Source: Streptomyces sp. ICC1 (GTDB taxonomy: Bacteria > Actinomycetota > Actinomycetes > Streptomycetales > Streptomycetaceae). Taken from it: DNA of 64,000 nt. Location: assembly GCF_003287935.1 (NCBI RefSeq), contig NZ_CP030287.1:4244267-4308266 (forward strand), written 5' to 3'. Made by a program: the position numbers and the translations under genes. The first letter of the stretch is position 1; the number at the start of each line of letters is the position of its first letter. Positions 1-7,929 of the stretch are shown here, in pieces. Below the pieces are notes generated by a model. The model saw only the letters and a list, made by a program, of their open reading frames with translations, made no database searches and was not told the DNA's origin.

Positions 1-1038
1 GGCTTCGGGGTGGTGGATGACGATCGCGTCGGTCGACTGCTCCGGGTGCAGCTGGAACTCCTCGGAGAGGTGGACGCCGATCCGCTCGGGCCGCAGGAGG
101 TCGGCGATCTTGGCGCGGTCTTCGAGGTCGGGGCAGGCGCCGTAGCCGAGGGAGAAGCGGGCGCCGCGGTACTTCAGGTCGAACATCTCTTGGACCTGTG
201 CCGGGTCCTCGCCGCCGAAGCCGAGCTCGGCGCGGACGCGGGCGTGCCAGTACTCGGCCATGGCCTCCGCGAGCTGGACGGACAGGCCGTGCAGCTCCAT
301 GTACTCGCGGTACGCGTTCCCGGCGAACAGGCGGGCGGTCTCCTCGCCGATCTTCGAGCCGACGGTGACCACCTGGAGGCCGATCACATCGGTCTCCCCC
401 GACTCCTCGGGCCGGAAGAAGTCGGCCAGGCAGAGCCGGCGGCCGCGGCGCTGGCGCGGGAAGGTGAAACGGGTCCGCTCGGACCCCGTCTCGTCGAGGA
501 TCACCAGGTCGTCGCCCTTGGACACGCAGGGGAAGTACCCGTAGACCACGGCCGCTTCGAGCAGGTTGCCGGTGTGCAGGCGGTCCAGGAGCCCGCGCAG
601 GCGGGGCCGCCCCTCGCCGGCCACCAGCTCCTCGTACGAGGGCCCGCCGCGGGCCTGCTTGAGGCCCCACTGGCCCTTGAACAGGGCGCCCTCGTCCAGC
701 CAGGAGGCGTAGTCCTTCAGCGGGATGCCCTTGACCACGCGGGTGCCCCAGAACGGCGGGGCGGGGACCGGGTTGTCGATGCGGACGTCCGAGCGGACGG
801 ATCCCTCGTCCTCGGGGCGCTCCTCGACGATGACGGGCGCGTCCCGCTTGGCGACGCGGCGCTTCTTGAGCTCGGGAAGAGCGGCTCCGGGGACTCCGCG
901 TTTGACTCCCATGAGGGCGTCCATGAGGCGCAGGCCTTCGAAGGCGTCGCGGGCGTAGCGGACTTCGCCTTCGTAGATTTCGTGGAGGTCTTGTTCGACG
1001 TAGGCGCGGGTCAGGGCGGCGCCGCCGAGGATGACGGG
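1..1038 (-). CDS. metH: Cobalamin-dependent methionine synthase, C-terminal part (partial at both ends)
   Basis: Read leftwards the frame begins VILGGAALTRAYVEQDL, the end of the cobalamin-binding domain. It runs through the AdoMet-binding reactivation domain (TDVIGLQVVTVG, YRGARFSLGYGACPDLEDR, ERIGVHLSEEFQLHPEQ) and leaves the window at HHPEA, a few codons before the usual MetH C-terminus. MetH transfers the methyl group of 5-methyltetrahydrofolate to homocysteine through methylcobalamin; this domain rebinds flavodoxin and AdoMet for reductive reactivation. About 346 of roughly 1170 residues are present. The upstream part (homocysteine, folate and most of the B12 domain) is absent because MetH similarity ends abruptly at about 1038, where inverted ABC-transporter sequence starts. 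I attribute the break to assembly, not to a natural pseudogene. Confidence 0.9.
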
Positions 1039-1533
1039 GTCCGGGCGGCGCGGCGCAGCGGGCCTCACTGACCCGCGCCCGTGTGCGCAGGCCCGGTGTG
1101 CTGCTGCTGGACGCGCCGTTCGGGGCGCTGGCCGCCCTGACCCGGATCAAGGCCCAGCAGCTCGTCGCCGATCTGTGGAAGCCGCGCGGCTGCGCGGTGC
1201 TGCTGGTCACCCACAACGTCGCCGGGGCGCTGCTGCTGACCGACCGCGTGCTGGTCATGGACGACGGCCGCTCCAGCCCCACCTCGGTGTCGTAGGCGAT
1301 GCGGCCCTCGTCCATGACGAGCACGCGGTCGGCCAGCAGCAGCGCCTCGTCGACGTCGTGGGTGACCAGCAGCACCGCGCAGCCGCGCCGCTGCCACAGT
1401 TCGGCGACGAGCTGCTGGGCCTTGATCCGGGTCAGGGCGTCCAGCGCACCGAACGGCTCGTCCAGCAGCAGCAGATCGGGCTCGCGCACCAGGGCGCGGG
1501 CCAGTGAGGCCCGCTGCGCCTCGCCGCCGGACA
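1039..1533. repeat. Fold-back inverted repeat, arms about 233 nt, loop about 29 nt
   Basis: The plus strand from 1039 to 1271 is an inverted copy of 1301-1532, with 1272-1300 as loop. By eye the arms differ at about 21 positions (around 91% identity), including one extra G near 1045. The right arm carries the intact ATPase coding sequence (signature loop, LLLLDEPFGALD, VTHDVDEA). The left arm has the same sequence damaged at key residues (LLLLDAPFGALA, VTHNVAGA). The left arm begins at the very base where metH breaks off. A hairpin this long in the middle of two truncated genes is typical of a fold-back chimera at a contig end. Confidence 0.85.
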
Positions 1534-1918
1534 GGGTCTTGGGCCAGGCGTCGGTGCGGTGTTCCAGCCCGACCTCCGCCAAGGCCCGTTCCGCGACCTC
1601 GCGTTCGGGGCGGCCGGGCAGACCGAGCAGCACGTTGCGCCACACCCGCTTCCACGGCATCAGCCGGGGCGCCTGGAAGGCCACCGCCCGGCGCTCGGGG
1701 ACGAGCACCCGGCCCTCGATCTCCCGGTCCAGCCCGGCCAGTACCCGCAGCAGCGTGGACTTGCCGCAGCCGCTGCGGCCCAGCAGCGCGGTGAACTCCC
1801 CGGCCCGCAGGGTCAGATCGAGCCCGTCGATGACGGGCCGTCCGTCGAAGGCCCGGGTGAGCCCCGCGACCGTGACGGCGGTGTCCGGGATCACTTCCCG
1901 GTGAAGGTCGGTCGCCAT
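1272..1918 (-). CDS. ssuB: ABC transporter ATP-binding protein, aliphatic sulfonate/taurine type (3' truncated)
   Basis: Starts at ATG 1918, overlapping the permease stop by 28 nt. It reads MATDLHREVIPDTAVTVAGL, with Walker A GRSGCGKST, a Q-loop region (AVAFQAPRLMPWKRVWRNV), signature LSGGEAQRASLARAL, Walker B LLLLDEPFGALD and H-loop VTHDVDEA, in the order seen in SsuB/TauB/NrtD ATPases. It would power uptake of sulfonates or a related anion with the permease gene next to it. Genuine sequence ends near GRIAYDTEVGLE at the loop of the fold-back repeat, so the last few tens of residues and any genes further downstream, such as a substrate-binding protein, are missing. Substrate assignment rests on the permease family and the cysteine leader peptide upstream. 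Confidence 0.8.
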
Positions 1919-2802
1919 TGCAGCAGCAGCCTTTCGAGAGCGCGGACGACGAGGTCGGCGGTGAGGCCGAGGAAGGCGTAGACGACGAGGCACACGACGA
2001 TCACGTCGGTACGGAAGAACTCGCGCGCCTGGTTCATCAGGAACCCGATCCCGGCGTCGGCGTTGATGGACTCCCCGAAGACGAGGGCGAGCCAGGCCGT
2101 GGCGAGGGAGTACCGCAGCCCGGTCATGAACCCGGGCAGCGCCCCCGGCAGTACCACGTGCCGGACCAGACCCCAGCGGCCGAGCCCCAACGCCCCGCCC
2201 GCTTCGATGAGTTGCTCGTCGACCCCGCGAATGCCGGCGTACACGTTCAGGTACAGGTGGAATGCCGTGCCGAGGGCGATGAGCGCCACCTTCGGCGCCT
2301 CTCCGATGCCCATCCAGATGATGAACAGCGGAATGAGGCCGACCCACGGCACCGTGCGCAGCATCTGCACGCTCGCGTCGATCAGGTCCTCGCCGAGCCG
2401 GGACAGCCCGGACAGCAGCGCCAGTACCGTGCCCACCGTCCCGCCCAGGACCAGGCCGATCGCCACGCGCTGCAGGGACACGCCCATGGCGGCGGGCAGC
2501 GTTCCGTCCCCGATCAGATCGGCCCCGGCCTTCGCGATGGTCAGCGGGGGAGCCAGGGTGTCGACGGGCAACACCCCGAAGCTGCTGGCCAGTTGCCACA
2601 GCGCGAGCAGCAGCAGCGGCCCGATGGTGCGCCGTGTCCAGCGGGGCGCGGACCGCCGCCGCGCGGAGGCCGGTACGACGGGCACGAGGGCGGGGGCGCC
2701 GCGGGTGCCGGTCTCGGCGGCGGACCCGGATCGGGCTTCGATCGGCTGACTGGATGGTGCTTTAACCGATATGTCCGACGGTGCATGGCTGGTGACGCTC
2801 AT
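1891..2802 (-). CDS. ssuC: ABC transporter permease, SsuC/TauC family
   Basis: 303 residues. A hydrophilic, Ser/Pro-rich N-terminus of about 65 residues precedes about six membrane spans. The binding-protein-dependent permease loop (EAGGALGLGRWGLVRHVVLPGALPGFMTGL) contacts the ATPase. The closest recognisable family is SsuC, which imports alkanesulfonates as a sulfur source. I chose ATG 2802 (MSVTSHAPSD) because GGAG lies about 8 nt upstream; an in-frame extension to 2847 looks like leader sequence. It is the first large gene after the CCRGC leader peptide, and overlap with the ATPase indicates one operon. The periplasmic binding protein usually found with it is not in this window. Confidence 0.85.
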   Translation of the reverse strand: MSVTSHAPSDISVKAPSSQPIEARSGSAAETGTRGAPALVPVVPASARRRSAPRWTRRTIGPLLLLALWQLASSFGVLPVDTLAPPLTIAKAGADLIGDGTLPAAMGVSLQRVAIGLVLGGTVGTVLALLSGLSRLGEDLIDASVQMLRTVPWVGLIPLFIIWMGIGEAPKVALIALGTAFHLYLNVYAGIRGVDEQLIEAGGALGLGRWGLVRHVVLPGALPGFMTGLRYSLATAWLALVFGESINADAGIGFLMNQAREFFRTDVIVVCLVVYAFLGLTADLVVRALERLLLQWRPTFTGK

Positions 2803-2869
2803 GAGTGCTCCACGGAAGGGGAGAGGGGCGGGAGGCGGCGCACGCACCCGGTCGAACGCCCCGGCCGAC

Positions 2870-2948
2870 CCCGCGGAGGTGCGGAGGTGCGGAGGTACGG
2901 GGAATGACCGGAAGGCCTCAGGGCCTCAGGGCCTCAGGGCTTCAGGGC
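2870..2948. repeat. Short tandem repeats in the sulfonate-operon leader
   Basis: Two simple arrays: about three copies of GCGGAGGT at 2873-2901, and about four near-identical copies of a 9-mer (CAGGGCCT, last copy CAGGGCTT) at 2917-2948. They lie between the leader peptide stop and the permease start, within the untranslated leader. Confidence 0.6.
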
Positions 2949-2959
2949 GTGCGAAAGGG

Positions 2960-2974
2960 GAGCGCGGAGCGCTC
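2960..2974 (-). terminator. Candidate attenuator hairpin downstream of the cysteine leader peptide
   Basis: A perfect 6-bp stem (GAGCGC / GCGCTC) with a 3-nt loop, about 40 nt downstream of the leader-peptide stop. On the transcribed strand it is followed by CCCTTTCGC. It could be the terminator arm of cysteine-dependent attenuation or part of a structure that hides the permease ribosome site. The assignment is inference. Confidence 0.35.
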
Positions 2975-3013
2975 GTGACGTGAAGGGACGCGACCCGAAA
3001 GGGGGAAAGGGCG

Positions 3014-3097
3014 TCAGCAGCCGCGACAACACGCGGCGGAAGCCACCCGCAGCAGGTCGATGTGACCGCGCGTGGTGAGCAGAGCTGAACGCAACAT
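3014..3097 (-). CDS. 27-residue cysteine-rich leader peptide (putative attenuator)
   Basis: ATG 3097 to TGA 3014 encodes MLRSALLTTRGHIDLLRVASA followed by ACCRGC and stop. Peptides of this type (TTRGHIDLLRVASAxCCRGC) recur upstream of sulfur-acquisition operons in actinobacteria. In mycobacteria, polycysteine leader ORFs have been reported to act as cysteine-responsive attenuators. Here it precedes the sulfonate permease gene by about 210 nt. Stalling at the terminal Cys codons when charged Cys-tRNA is scarce would be the signal. The promoter is spaced so that transcription should begin at the ATG itself, giving a leaderless message without a Shine-Dalgarno site. The ORF is too short for usual gene callers. 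Confidence 0.85.
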   Translation of the reverse strand: MLRSALLTTRGHIDLLRVASAACCRGC

Positions 3098-3104
3098 GCG
3101 GCGA

Positions 3105-3133
3105 AACCTAGCCAGCCGCCCGCTCCGGGTCAA
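3105..3133 (-). promoter_or_regulatory. Vegetative-type promoter for the leader peptide and sulfonate operon
   Basis: On the minus strand, TTGACC (3133-3128), a 17-nt spacer and TAGGTT (3110-3105). Seven bases separate the -10 box from ATG 3097, so the predicted start site coincides with the start codon. Confidence 0.65.
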
Positions 3134-3178
3134 TGGCGTCTCGCTCACTGGGACTCCGGTCTCCCTTGTCGGGACGCC

Positions 3179-4543
3179 CTACTTCCCGGGCGCGCGCAGC
3201 GTCGCCAGGACCGGGCCGATCGGCTGGAGGGTCAGCCCCGGGAGGACCTTCGCGCGGCCGGGGCCGCTGTCGAGGTGGAAGCGCCGGGCCACGACGGCCA
3301 GTACGAGGGCCGCCTCGACCAGGGCGAAGCGGGCGCCCAGACAGGCGCGCGGGCCGCCGCCGAAGGGGAACCAGGCGTGCTCCGGCACCGGCTGCGGGGC
3401 GTTCGCGTCCCACCGCTCGGGGAGGAAGGCCTCCGGCTCGGGGAACCAGCGCGCGTCCCGGTGCATCGACCACGGGCTCGCCCACACCGACAGGCCGGCC
3501 GGCACCGGGCGGCCGCCGAGCGTCGCACCCTCCTTCGCCACCGCGGAGATCAGCCAGATCGGCGGATAGATCCGCAGCGCCTCCTTGACCACCTGCTGCG
3601 TCCAGGGCAGCCGCGCGTAGTCCTCGTACGTCGGCAGCCGGTCGCCCAGCACCCGATCCAGCTCCTCCGTCAGCCGCTCGCGCGCCTCGGGCGCCCCCGA
3701 GAGCAGCTGCCAGGCCCAGGTCAGGGTGGTCGAAGTGGTCTCGTGGCCGCCGATGTAGAGGGTGATCGACTCGTCGCGCAGCTCCGTGCGCGACAGCGGC
3801 CCGCCGTTCTCGTCGCGGGCCGCGAGCAGCCGGCTCAGCAGGTCCTCGCGCTCCTCGCCGGCCGCCGAGGCCGCCTCGTGCTCCTGGATGACGTGCTCGA
3901 TCTCCCGGTCGAGGACGGCCACGGCCGCCCGCATCCGCCGCCGGCCCGGAGTGCGCACCCACGGCGGCAGGAACAGGGTCACCCCGCGGAACTCGGCGCT
4001 GAGTTCCCGCTGCGCGATGGCCATGGCCGCGCTGATGGGCTCCTCCCGGCCGGCGGCGTCGCTTCCGAACAGGGTGCGCACCGCGATCCGCTGGGTCAGC
4101 CCGGCCATCTCCCTGTGCACGTCGATCCGCTCGCCTTCGGCCCAGCCGGAGACCAGCGCGTCGGCGCACTCCACCATCGTGGCCGCGTACGCGCGCACTT
4201 GGCGCGGGCGCACCGAGGGCTGGACCAGCGCCCGCTTGCGCCGCCAGTCCTCACCAGTGGCCACGACCACGCCGTTGCCGAGCAACTGGCGGAACGCCCA
4301 GCCCAGTTCGGTGGGGTCGAAGGTGGATTCGACGGCGCCGAGCAGCTCGCCCGCGTGCTCGGGAAGGGAGACCAGCACGTTGCGCTGGGGGCCGAGCGCC
4401 CAGGGCACCCAGTCCCCGTAGTCGTCGCGCAGCGACTCGAAGAAGGCCAGCGGATCGCGGGCGAAGGCGGGGAGGTTCCCGACCAGGGGCCACCGGCGCG
4501 GTCCGCGCTCGGCGCCCGGAGGCAGCTGGGTGGCGGTCACCAC
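3179..4543 (-). CDS. Cytochrome P450
   Basis: 454 residues, the usual size of a soluble bacterial P450 with no membrane anchor. It shows the I-helix oxygen-activation motif YIGGHETTSTT (with the two-residue acidic/Thr pair), the K-helix ExxR in KEALRIYPP, the PERW region (FLPERWD) and the heme loop FPFGGGPRACLGARFA, with Cys401 as the predicted axial thiolate. It would hydroxylate a lipophilic substrate using electrons from a ferredoxin; no redox partner gene lies nearby. The HETTSTT/FGGGPRxC style resembles broad class-B/fatty-acid-type P450s rather than macrolide enzymes. The substrate cannot be read from the sequence. It is transcribed alone, followed by a 120-nt gap rich in GGCGCC/CCGG repeats. 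Confidence 0.9.
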   Translation of the reverse strand: MVTATQLPPGAERGPRRWPLVGNLPAFARDPLAFFESLRDDYGDWVPWALGPQRNVLVSLPEHAGELLGAVESTFDPTELGWAFRQLLGNGVVVATGEDWRRKRALVQPSVRPRQVRAYAATMVECADALVSGWAEGERIDVHREMAGLTQRIAVRTLFGSDAAGREEPISAAMAIAQRELSAEFRGVTLFLPPWVRTPGRRRMRAAVAVLDREIEHVIQEHEAASAAGEEREDLLSRLLAARDENGGPLSRTELRDESITLYIGGHETTSTTLTWAWQLLSGAPEARERLTEELDRVLGDRLPTYEDYARLPWTQQVVKEALRIYPPIWLISAVAKEGATLGGRPVPAGLSVWASPWSMHRDARWFPEPEAFLPERWDANAPQPVPEHAWFPFGGGPRACLGARFALVEAALVLAVVARRFHLDSGPGRAKVLPGLTLQPIGPVLATLRAPGK

Positions 4544-4664
4544 GGCATGGTGACAGCGCGGCCTCCAGGGCGCCAGAGCCCCGGCGGCGCCAGAGCCCGG
4601 CGGCCCCGGAGCCCCGGCGGCGCCTGAGCTCCGGCGGCCTCAACGCGCAAGGGCTGCGCGGCAG

Positions 4665-5342
4665 TCAGGCCGCCCGGGGCTCCGCCAGCCAGCCGTACGC
4701 GGTGTCCGCGCTGAACTCCGGCTGGCCGGAGGGGAAGAGGAGCCCGGCGGAGGCGAAGGCCGGATCGTCGGCGGTGGCCGCCACGTACGGGACCGCCACG
4801 CACCGCATGCCCGCCGCGCGGGCGGCCAGCGCGCCCGGCGCCGCGTCCTCGACGACCACGCAGTCGGCGGGCTCCGCGCCCAGGCGCCGCGCCGCCTCCA
4901 GGAACACGTCCGGGGCGGGCTTGCCCTGCGCCACCTCCTCGGCGGAGACCACCGTGGTCAGCAGCGCGTCCAGCCCGGTGCCGGACAGGACCGCGTCGAT
5001 CGCCTCCAGCGAGGACCCGGAGGCCACCGCCATCGGAACCCCGTCGGCGTGCAGCCGCTCGACGAACCGGCGCATCTCCGGATAGGCGGGGGTGTGGGTG
5101 CGGGCCAGCTCCAGGTAGGCGGCGTTCTGCTCGGCCAGCAGCTGTTCCACCGGGGCCTCGATGCCGTGGGCGTCCCGCAGGATCTCCAGCGTCTCCAGGG
5201 TGCCGATGCCGATGTACCGGGAGTGCTGCTCCCAGGTGAAATCGGGGACCCCGTGGCGCTCCAGGGTGCGCCGCCCGGACTCGTAGTAGTTCGGCTCGCT
5301 GTCCACGAGGGTGCCGTCGAGATCGAATATGACGGAGATCAT
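4665..5342 (-). CDS. HAD-superfamily phosphatase (beta-phosphoglucomutase/GPH-like)
   Basis: 225 residues starting at MISVIFDLDGTLVDSE. Motif I is DLDGT with Asp nucleophile. The alpha-helical C1 cap follows. Motif II is AVASGSS, motif III Lys is in GKPAPDVF, and motif IV is CVVVEDAAPGALAARAAG. This is the standard order for the phosphoglycolate phosphatase/beta-phosphoglucomutase branch, cytosolic and Mg2+-dependent. The sequence does not settle the substrate. An in-frame start 48 nt upstream exists, but the family begins right at the DxDGT strand, so ATG 5342 is preferred. The Lrp-type regulator gene ends 53 nt upstream on the same strand, so the two may be co-transcribed. Confidence 0.85.
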   Translation of the reverse strand: MISVIFDLDGTLVDSEPNYYESGRRTLERHGVPDFTWEQHSRYIGIGTLETLEILRDAHGIEAPVEQLLAEQNAAYLELARTHTPAYPEMRRFVERLHADGVPMAVASGSSLEAIDAVLSGTGLDALLTTVVSAEEVAQGKPAPDVFLEAARRLGAEPADCVVVEDAAPGALAARAAGMRCVAVPYVAATADDPAFASAGLLFPSGQPEFSADTAYGWLAEPRAA

Positions 5343-5394
5343 CCGCTGTGCCCGTCCTGCCGGTGCCTGTCTTGTGCCTGTCCCGACCATCTTG

Positions 5395-5874
5395 TCAGGG
5401 TTTGCGCGCGGCTCGTCCCACGGACTCGACCAGCGGGAGCAGCCGGTGCGCCACCCGCTCGCGCAGCGCGACCTCGGTCCGGGTGCGGACCACCCCCGGG
5501 AGCCGGATCAGCCGCTGGATGACGTCCTCCAGATGCGCGTTGTCCCGGGCGGCCACCCGGGTCAGCAGGTCCCCGCCGCCGGTGATGGAGAAGGCCTCGA
5601 TGATCTCCGGCACCGAGGCCAGCGCGTCACCGACCTCGTCCAGGTGCCCCTGGGTGACCTCGATGTGCACGAAGGCCAGCACCGGGTGGCCGAGCGCCGC
5701 GGGGGAGAGGACGGGCCCGGTCGCGGTGATCACGCCGGTGCGCTCCAGCCGCTCGATCCGGGCCTGGAGGGTGCCGCGCGCGACGCCGAGGATCCGGGCG
5801 TACTCCCGGACGCTGGTGCGCGGCTGCTCGATCAGCAGGCGCAGGATCCGTGTGTCGAGCTCGTCCACCGCCAT
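5395..5874 (-). CDS. Lrp/AsnC-family transcriptional regulator
   Basis: 159 residues. The N-terminal winged helix-turn-helix is LDTRILRLLIEQPRTSVREYARILGVARGTLQARIERLERTGVI. The C-terminal RAM/ACT-like ligand domain is LAFVHIEVTQGHLDEVGDALASVPEIIEAFSITGGGDLLTRVAARDNAHLEDVIQRLIRLPGV. This is the full-length one-domain-pair form. Family members form octamers that respond to amino acids. It lies between the DUF1295 gene (14 nt upstream gap) and the HAD gene on the same strand. Targets are unknown; regulation of the adjacent HAD gene is possible. Confidence 0.9.
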   Translation of the reverse strand: MAVDELDTRILRLLIEQPRTSVREYARILGVARGTLQARIERLERTGVITATGPVLSPAALGHPVLAFVHIEVTQGHLDEVGDALASVPEIIEAFSITGGGDLLTRVAARDNAHLEDVIQRLIRLPGVVRTRTEVALRERVAHRLLPLVESVGRAARKP

Positions 5875-5887
5875 GCCCGCGACCCTA

Positions 5888-6697
5888 TCAACGGGCGGGT
5901 GGAGAGGCCGGTGGACCGGCCCGGCGCCGTGGCGGCCGAGGCAGGAAGCCGCTGGTGCGCTCCCGGTAGTCCGCGTACCCCGGTCGGTCCGCCATGTGCC
6001 GCTCCAGCAGCCGCTTGCCGCTGCCGGCGATCAGCAGGTACGACATCACGAGGGGGGAGACCACCGAGACCGCCAGCGCGCCGCCGGAGGTCCAGGCGGC
6101 CAGGGACAGGCCCCACCACACGCAGAAGTCGCCGAAGTAGTTCGGGTGCCGGGTCCACGCCCACAGGCCGCGGTCCATGATCCGCCCCCGGTTCGCGGGG
6201 TCCGCCTTGAACCGGGCGAGCTGGTGGTCCCCCACCGCCTCGAAGAGCAGCCCGCCCAGCCACAGGGCCGTGCCCGCCGCCGCCAGGGCGCCGGGCTCCC
6301 CGGTCGCGTACGCCGCCGCCTGCACGGGCAGCGAGACCAACCAGACCAGGGCCGCCTGGAGCAGGTAGACCATCCGCAGCGCGTACCGGTTCCGGTTCCC
6401 GGGGGCGCGCGCGAGCATCCGCTCGTAGCGCGGGTCCTCGCCGTGTCCCCGGCCGCGCCACGCGATGTGCCCGGCGAGCCGCAGCCCCCACACCACCGCC
6501 ATGGCGGCCGGCAGCGGGTGCCGGCCGCCCGAGACGGCGTACGTGGCGACCGCGACGGCGGCGAAGCCCAGGCCCCACGCCACGTCCACCCCGCGGTGCC
6601 TGCCGAGGCGGACCCCGACCGCGAAGGCGGCCAGCATGACGGCGAGGGCGGCGCCCGCCGAGACGGCCAGGTTCAGGCCGAAGGAGCCCCAGTTCAC
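5888..6697 (-). CDS. DUF1295 integral membrane protein (steroid 5-alpha-reductase-like fold)
   Basis: 269 residues starting at GTG 6697, whose last bases overlap the stop of the methyltransferase gene (GTGA). About seven hydrophobic spans are visible (LNLAVSAGAALAVMLAAFAVGV, YLLQAALVWLVSLPVQAAAY and others). The family-defining C-terminal block is WTRHPNYFGDFCVWWGL with KRLLERHMADRPGYADYRERTSGFLPRPP. Relatives include membrane reductases and isoprenylcysteine methyltransferases. It is the last gene of a four-gene operon with a CFA-synthase-like enzyme, and a joint role in fatty-acyl modification in the membrane is the obvious guess. The exact reaction is unknown. Confidence 0.85.
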   Translation of the reverse strand: MNWGSFGLNLAVSAGAALAVMLAAFAVGVRLGRHRGVDVAWGLGFAAVAVATYAVSGGRHPLPAAMAVVWGLRLAGHIAWRGRGHGEDPRYERMLARAPGNRNRYALRMVYLLQAALVWLVSLPVQAAAYATGEPGALAAAGTALWLGGLLFEAVGDHQLARFKADPANRGRIMDRGLWAWTRHPNYFGDFCVWWGLSLAAWTSGGALAVSVVSPLVMSYLLIAGSGKRLLERHMADRPGYADYRERTSGFLPRPPRRRAGPPASPPAR

Positions 6698-7929
6698 CGC
6701 GGACCGCCCACCGCGGCCGACAGCTGGAACTGGTGCACGTCCAGGTACCCCGAGGCGAATCCCGCCTCGCAGTACGCCAGGTAGAAGGTCCACATCCGCC
6801 GGAACGTCTCGTCGAAGCCCAGCGCGGCCACCCGGTCGGCCCGCTCGGCGAACCGCTCCCGCCACAGGCGCAGCGTCTGCGCGTAGTGGCCCCCGTAGGC
6901 CTCGCACCGGGTCACGCGCAGCCCCGTGTGCCGCCGCGCCATCTCCTCCACCACCCGCACCGACGGCAGCATCCCGCCGGGGAAGATGTACTTGTGGATC
7001 CAGGTGTACGTGTCCCTCGTGGCCAGCATCCGCTCGTGCGGCATGGTGATCGCCTGGAGCGCGACCCGCCCGCCCGGTGCCAGCAGCCGGTCCAGCGTGG
7101 CGAAGTACACCGGCCAGTACTCGGCGCCGACCGCCTCGATCATCTCGACGCTCACGATGGCGTCGTAGCGCCCCTCGGCCTCCCGGTAGTCGCAGAGCCG
7201 CACCTCGACGCGGTCCGTGAGCCCGGCGGCGGCGATCCGGCGCAGGGCCAGCTCCCGCTGCTCGCGCGAGAGGGTCAGGGTCAGGACGCGGGCCCCGCGC
7301 CGGGCGGCCCGGACGGCCAGCTCGCCCCAGCCCGTGCCGATCTCCAGGAGACGGGTCCCGGGTCCGACGCCCGCCAGGTCCAGCAGCATGTCGATCTTGC
7401 GCTGCTGGGCCTCGGCGAGCTGGTCGGGCCCGGCGGGCAAGGAGCGGAACACCGCGGAGGAGTAGGTCATCGTCGGGTCGAGGAACTGCGCGAAGAGCTC
7501 GTTCGACAGGTCGTAGTGGCGCCGGACGTTCGTCCGCGAGCCGTCCGGGGTGTTGCGGTCCGCCGCCGGGTGGCGCGCCGCCCACAAGCCGCGCAGCCGC
7601 TGCAGCGGAGCCGGGACCAGCGCCGTCACGTGCCCGGCCAGTACCGTCAGCACGGCGACCGGGTCGCGGGCGTCCCACTCCCCGGCCAGGTACGACTCGC
7701 CGAAGCCGATCAGACCCTCGGCCGCGATCCGGCGCTCGAAGGCGGCCGGGTCGTGGACCGCCATCGCCGGACCGCCCCGCCCCAGGGTGCCGTCGGGCCC
7801 CATCCGGACCTGGAGCGGCAGCCGGTCCAGGGCCCGGCGGATCAGCAGCCGCCCGACGGCGGCCCTGGTCCGGGAGCAGGGCGGCACGGCCGGGGCGATG
7901 AGGGCGGTCGGGGAGTTCACGGTGGTCAC
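6694..7929 (-). CDS. Cyclopropane-fatty-acyl-phospholipid synthase-like SAM methyltransferase
   Basis: 411 residues from GTG 7929, overlapping the DUF1365 stop by 4 nt. The N-terminal lipid-binding region is followed by NVRRHYDLSNELFAQFLDPTMTYSSAVF, the SAM motif LLEIGTGWGELAV, VSVEMIEAVG and ATRDTYTWIHKYIFPGG, all hallmarks of CfaS/UfaA enzymes that methylate double bonds of phospholipid acyl chains at the membrane surface. In photoregulated clusters of other bacteria the same gene sits beside DUF1365 and a FAD oxidoreductase. The product could be a cyclopropane or branched (10-methylene/methyl) acyl chain; the sequence does not decide. It is translationally coupled to its neighbours on both sides. 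Confidence 0.9.
   Translation of the reverse strand: MTTVNSPTALIAPAVPPCSRTRAAVGRLLIRRALDRLPLQVRMGPDGTLGRGGPAMAVHDPAAFERRIAAEGLIGFGESYLAGEWDARDPVAVLTVLAGHVTALVPAPLQRLRGLWAARHPAADRNTPDGSRTNVRRHYDLSNELFAQFLDPTMTYSSAVFRSLPAGPDQLAEAQQRKIDMLLDLAGVGPGTRLLEIGTGWGELAVRAARRGARVLTLTLSREQRELALRRIAAAGLTDRVEVRLCDYREAEGRYDAIVSVEMIEAVGAEYWPVYFATLDRLLAPGGRVALQAITMPHERMLATRDTYTWIHKYIFPGGMLPSVRVVEEMARRHTGLRVTRCEAYGGHYAQTLRLWRERFAERADRVAALGFDETFRRMWTFYLAYCEAGFASGYLDVHQFQLSAAVGGPR

Noticed and set aside
1083..1295. Short plus-strand ORF resembling an ABC ATPase fragment
   Set aside because: It is the mutated left arm of the fold-back repeat, with Walker B and D-loop residues lost, not an independent gene.
4544..4664. 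Repeated GGCGCC/CCGGAG motifs after the P450 gene, considered as a terminator
   Set aside because: Several short imperfect inverted repeats exist, but none gives one clear stem, and the region lies upstream of the P450 start on its strand.
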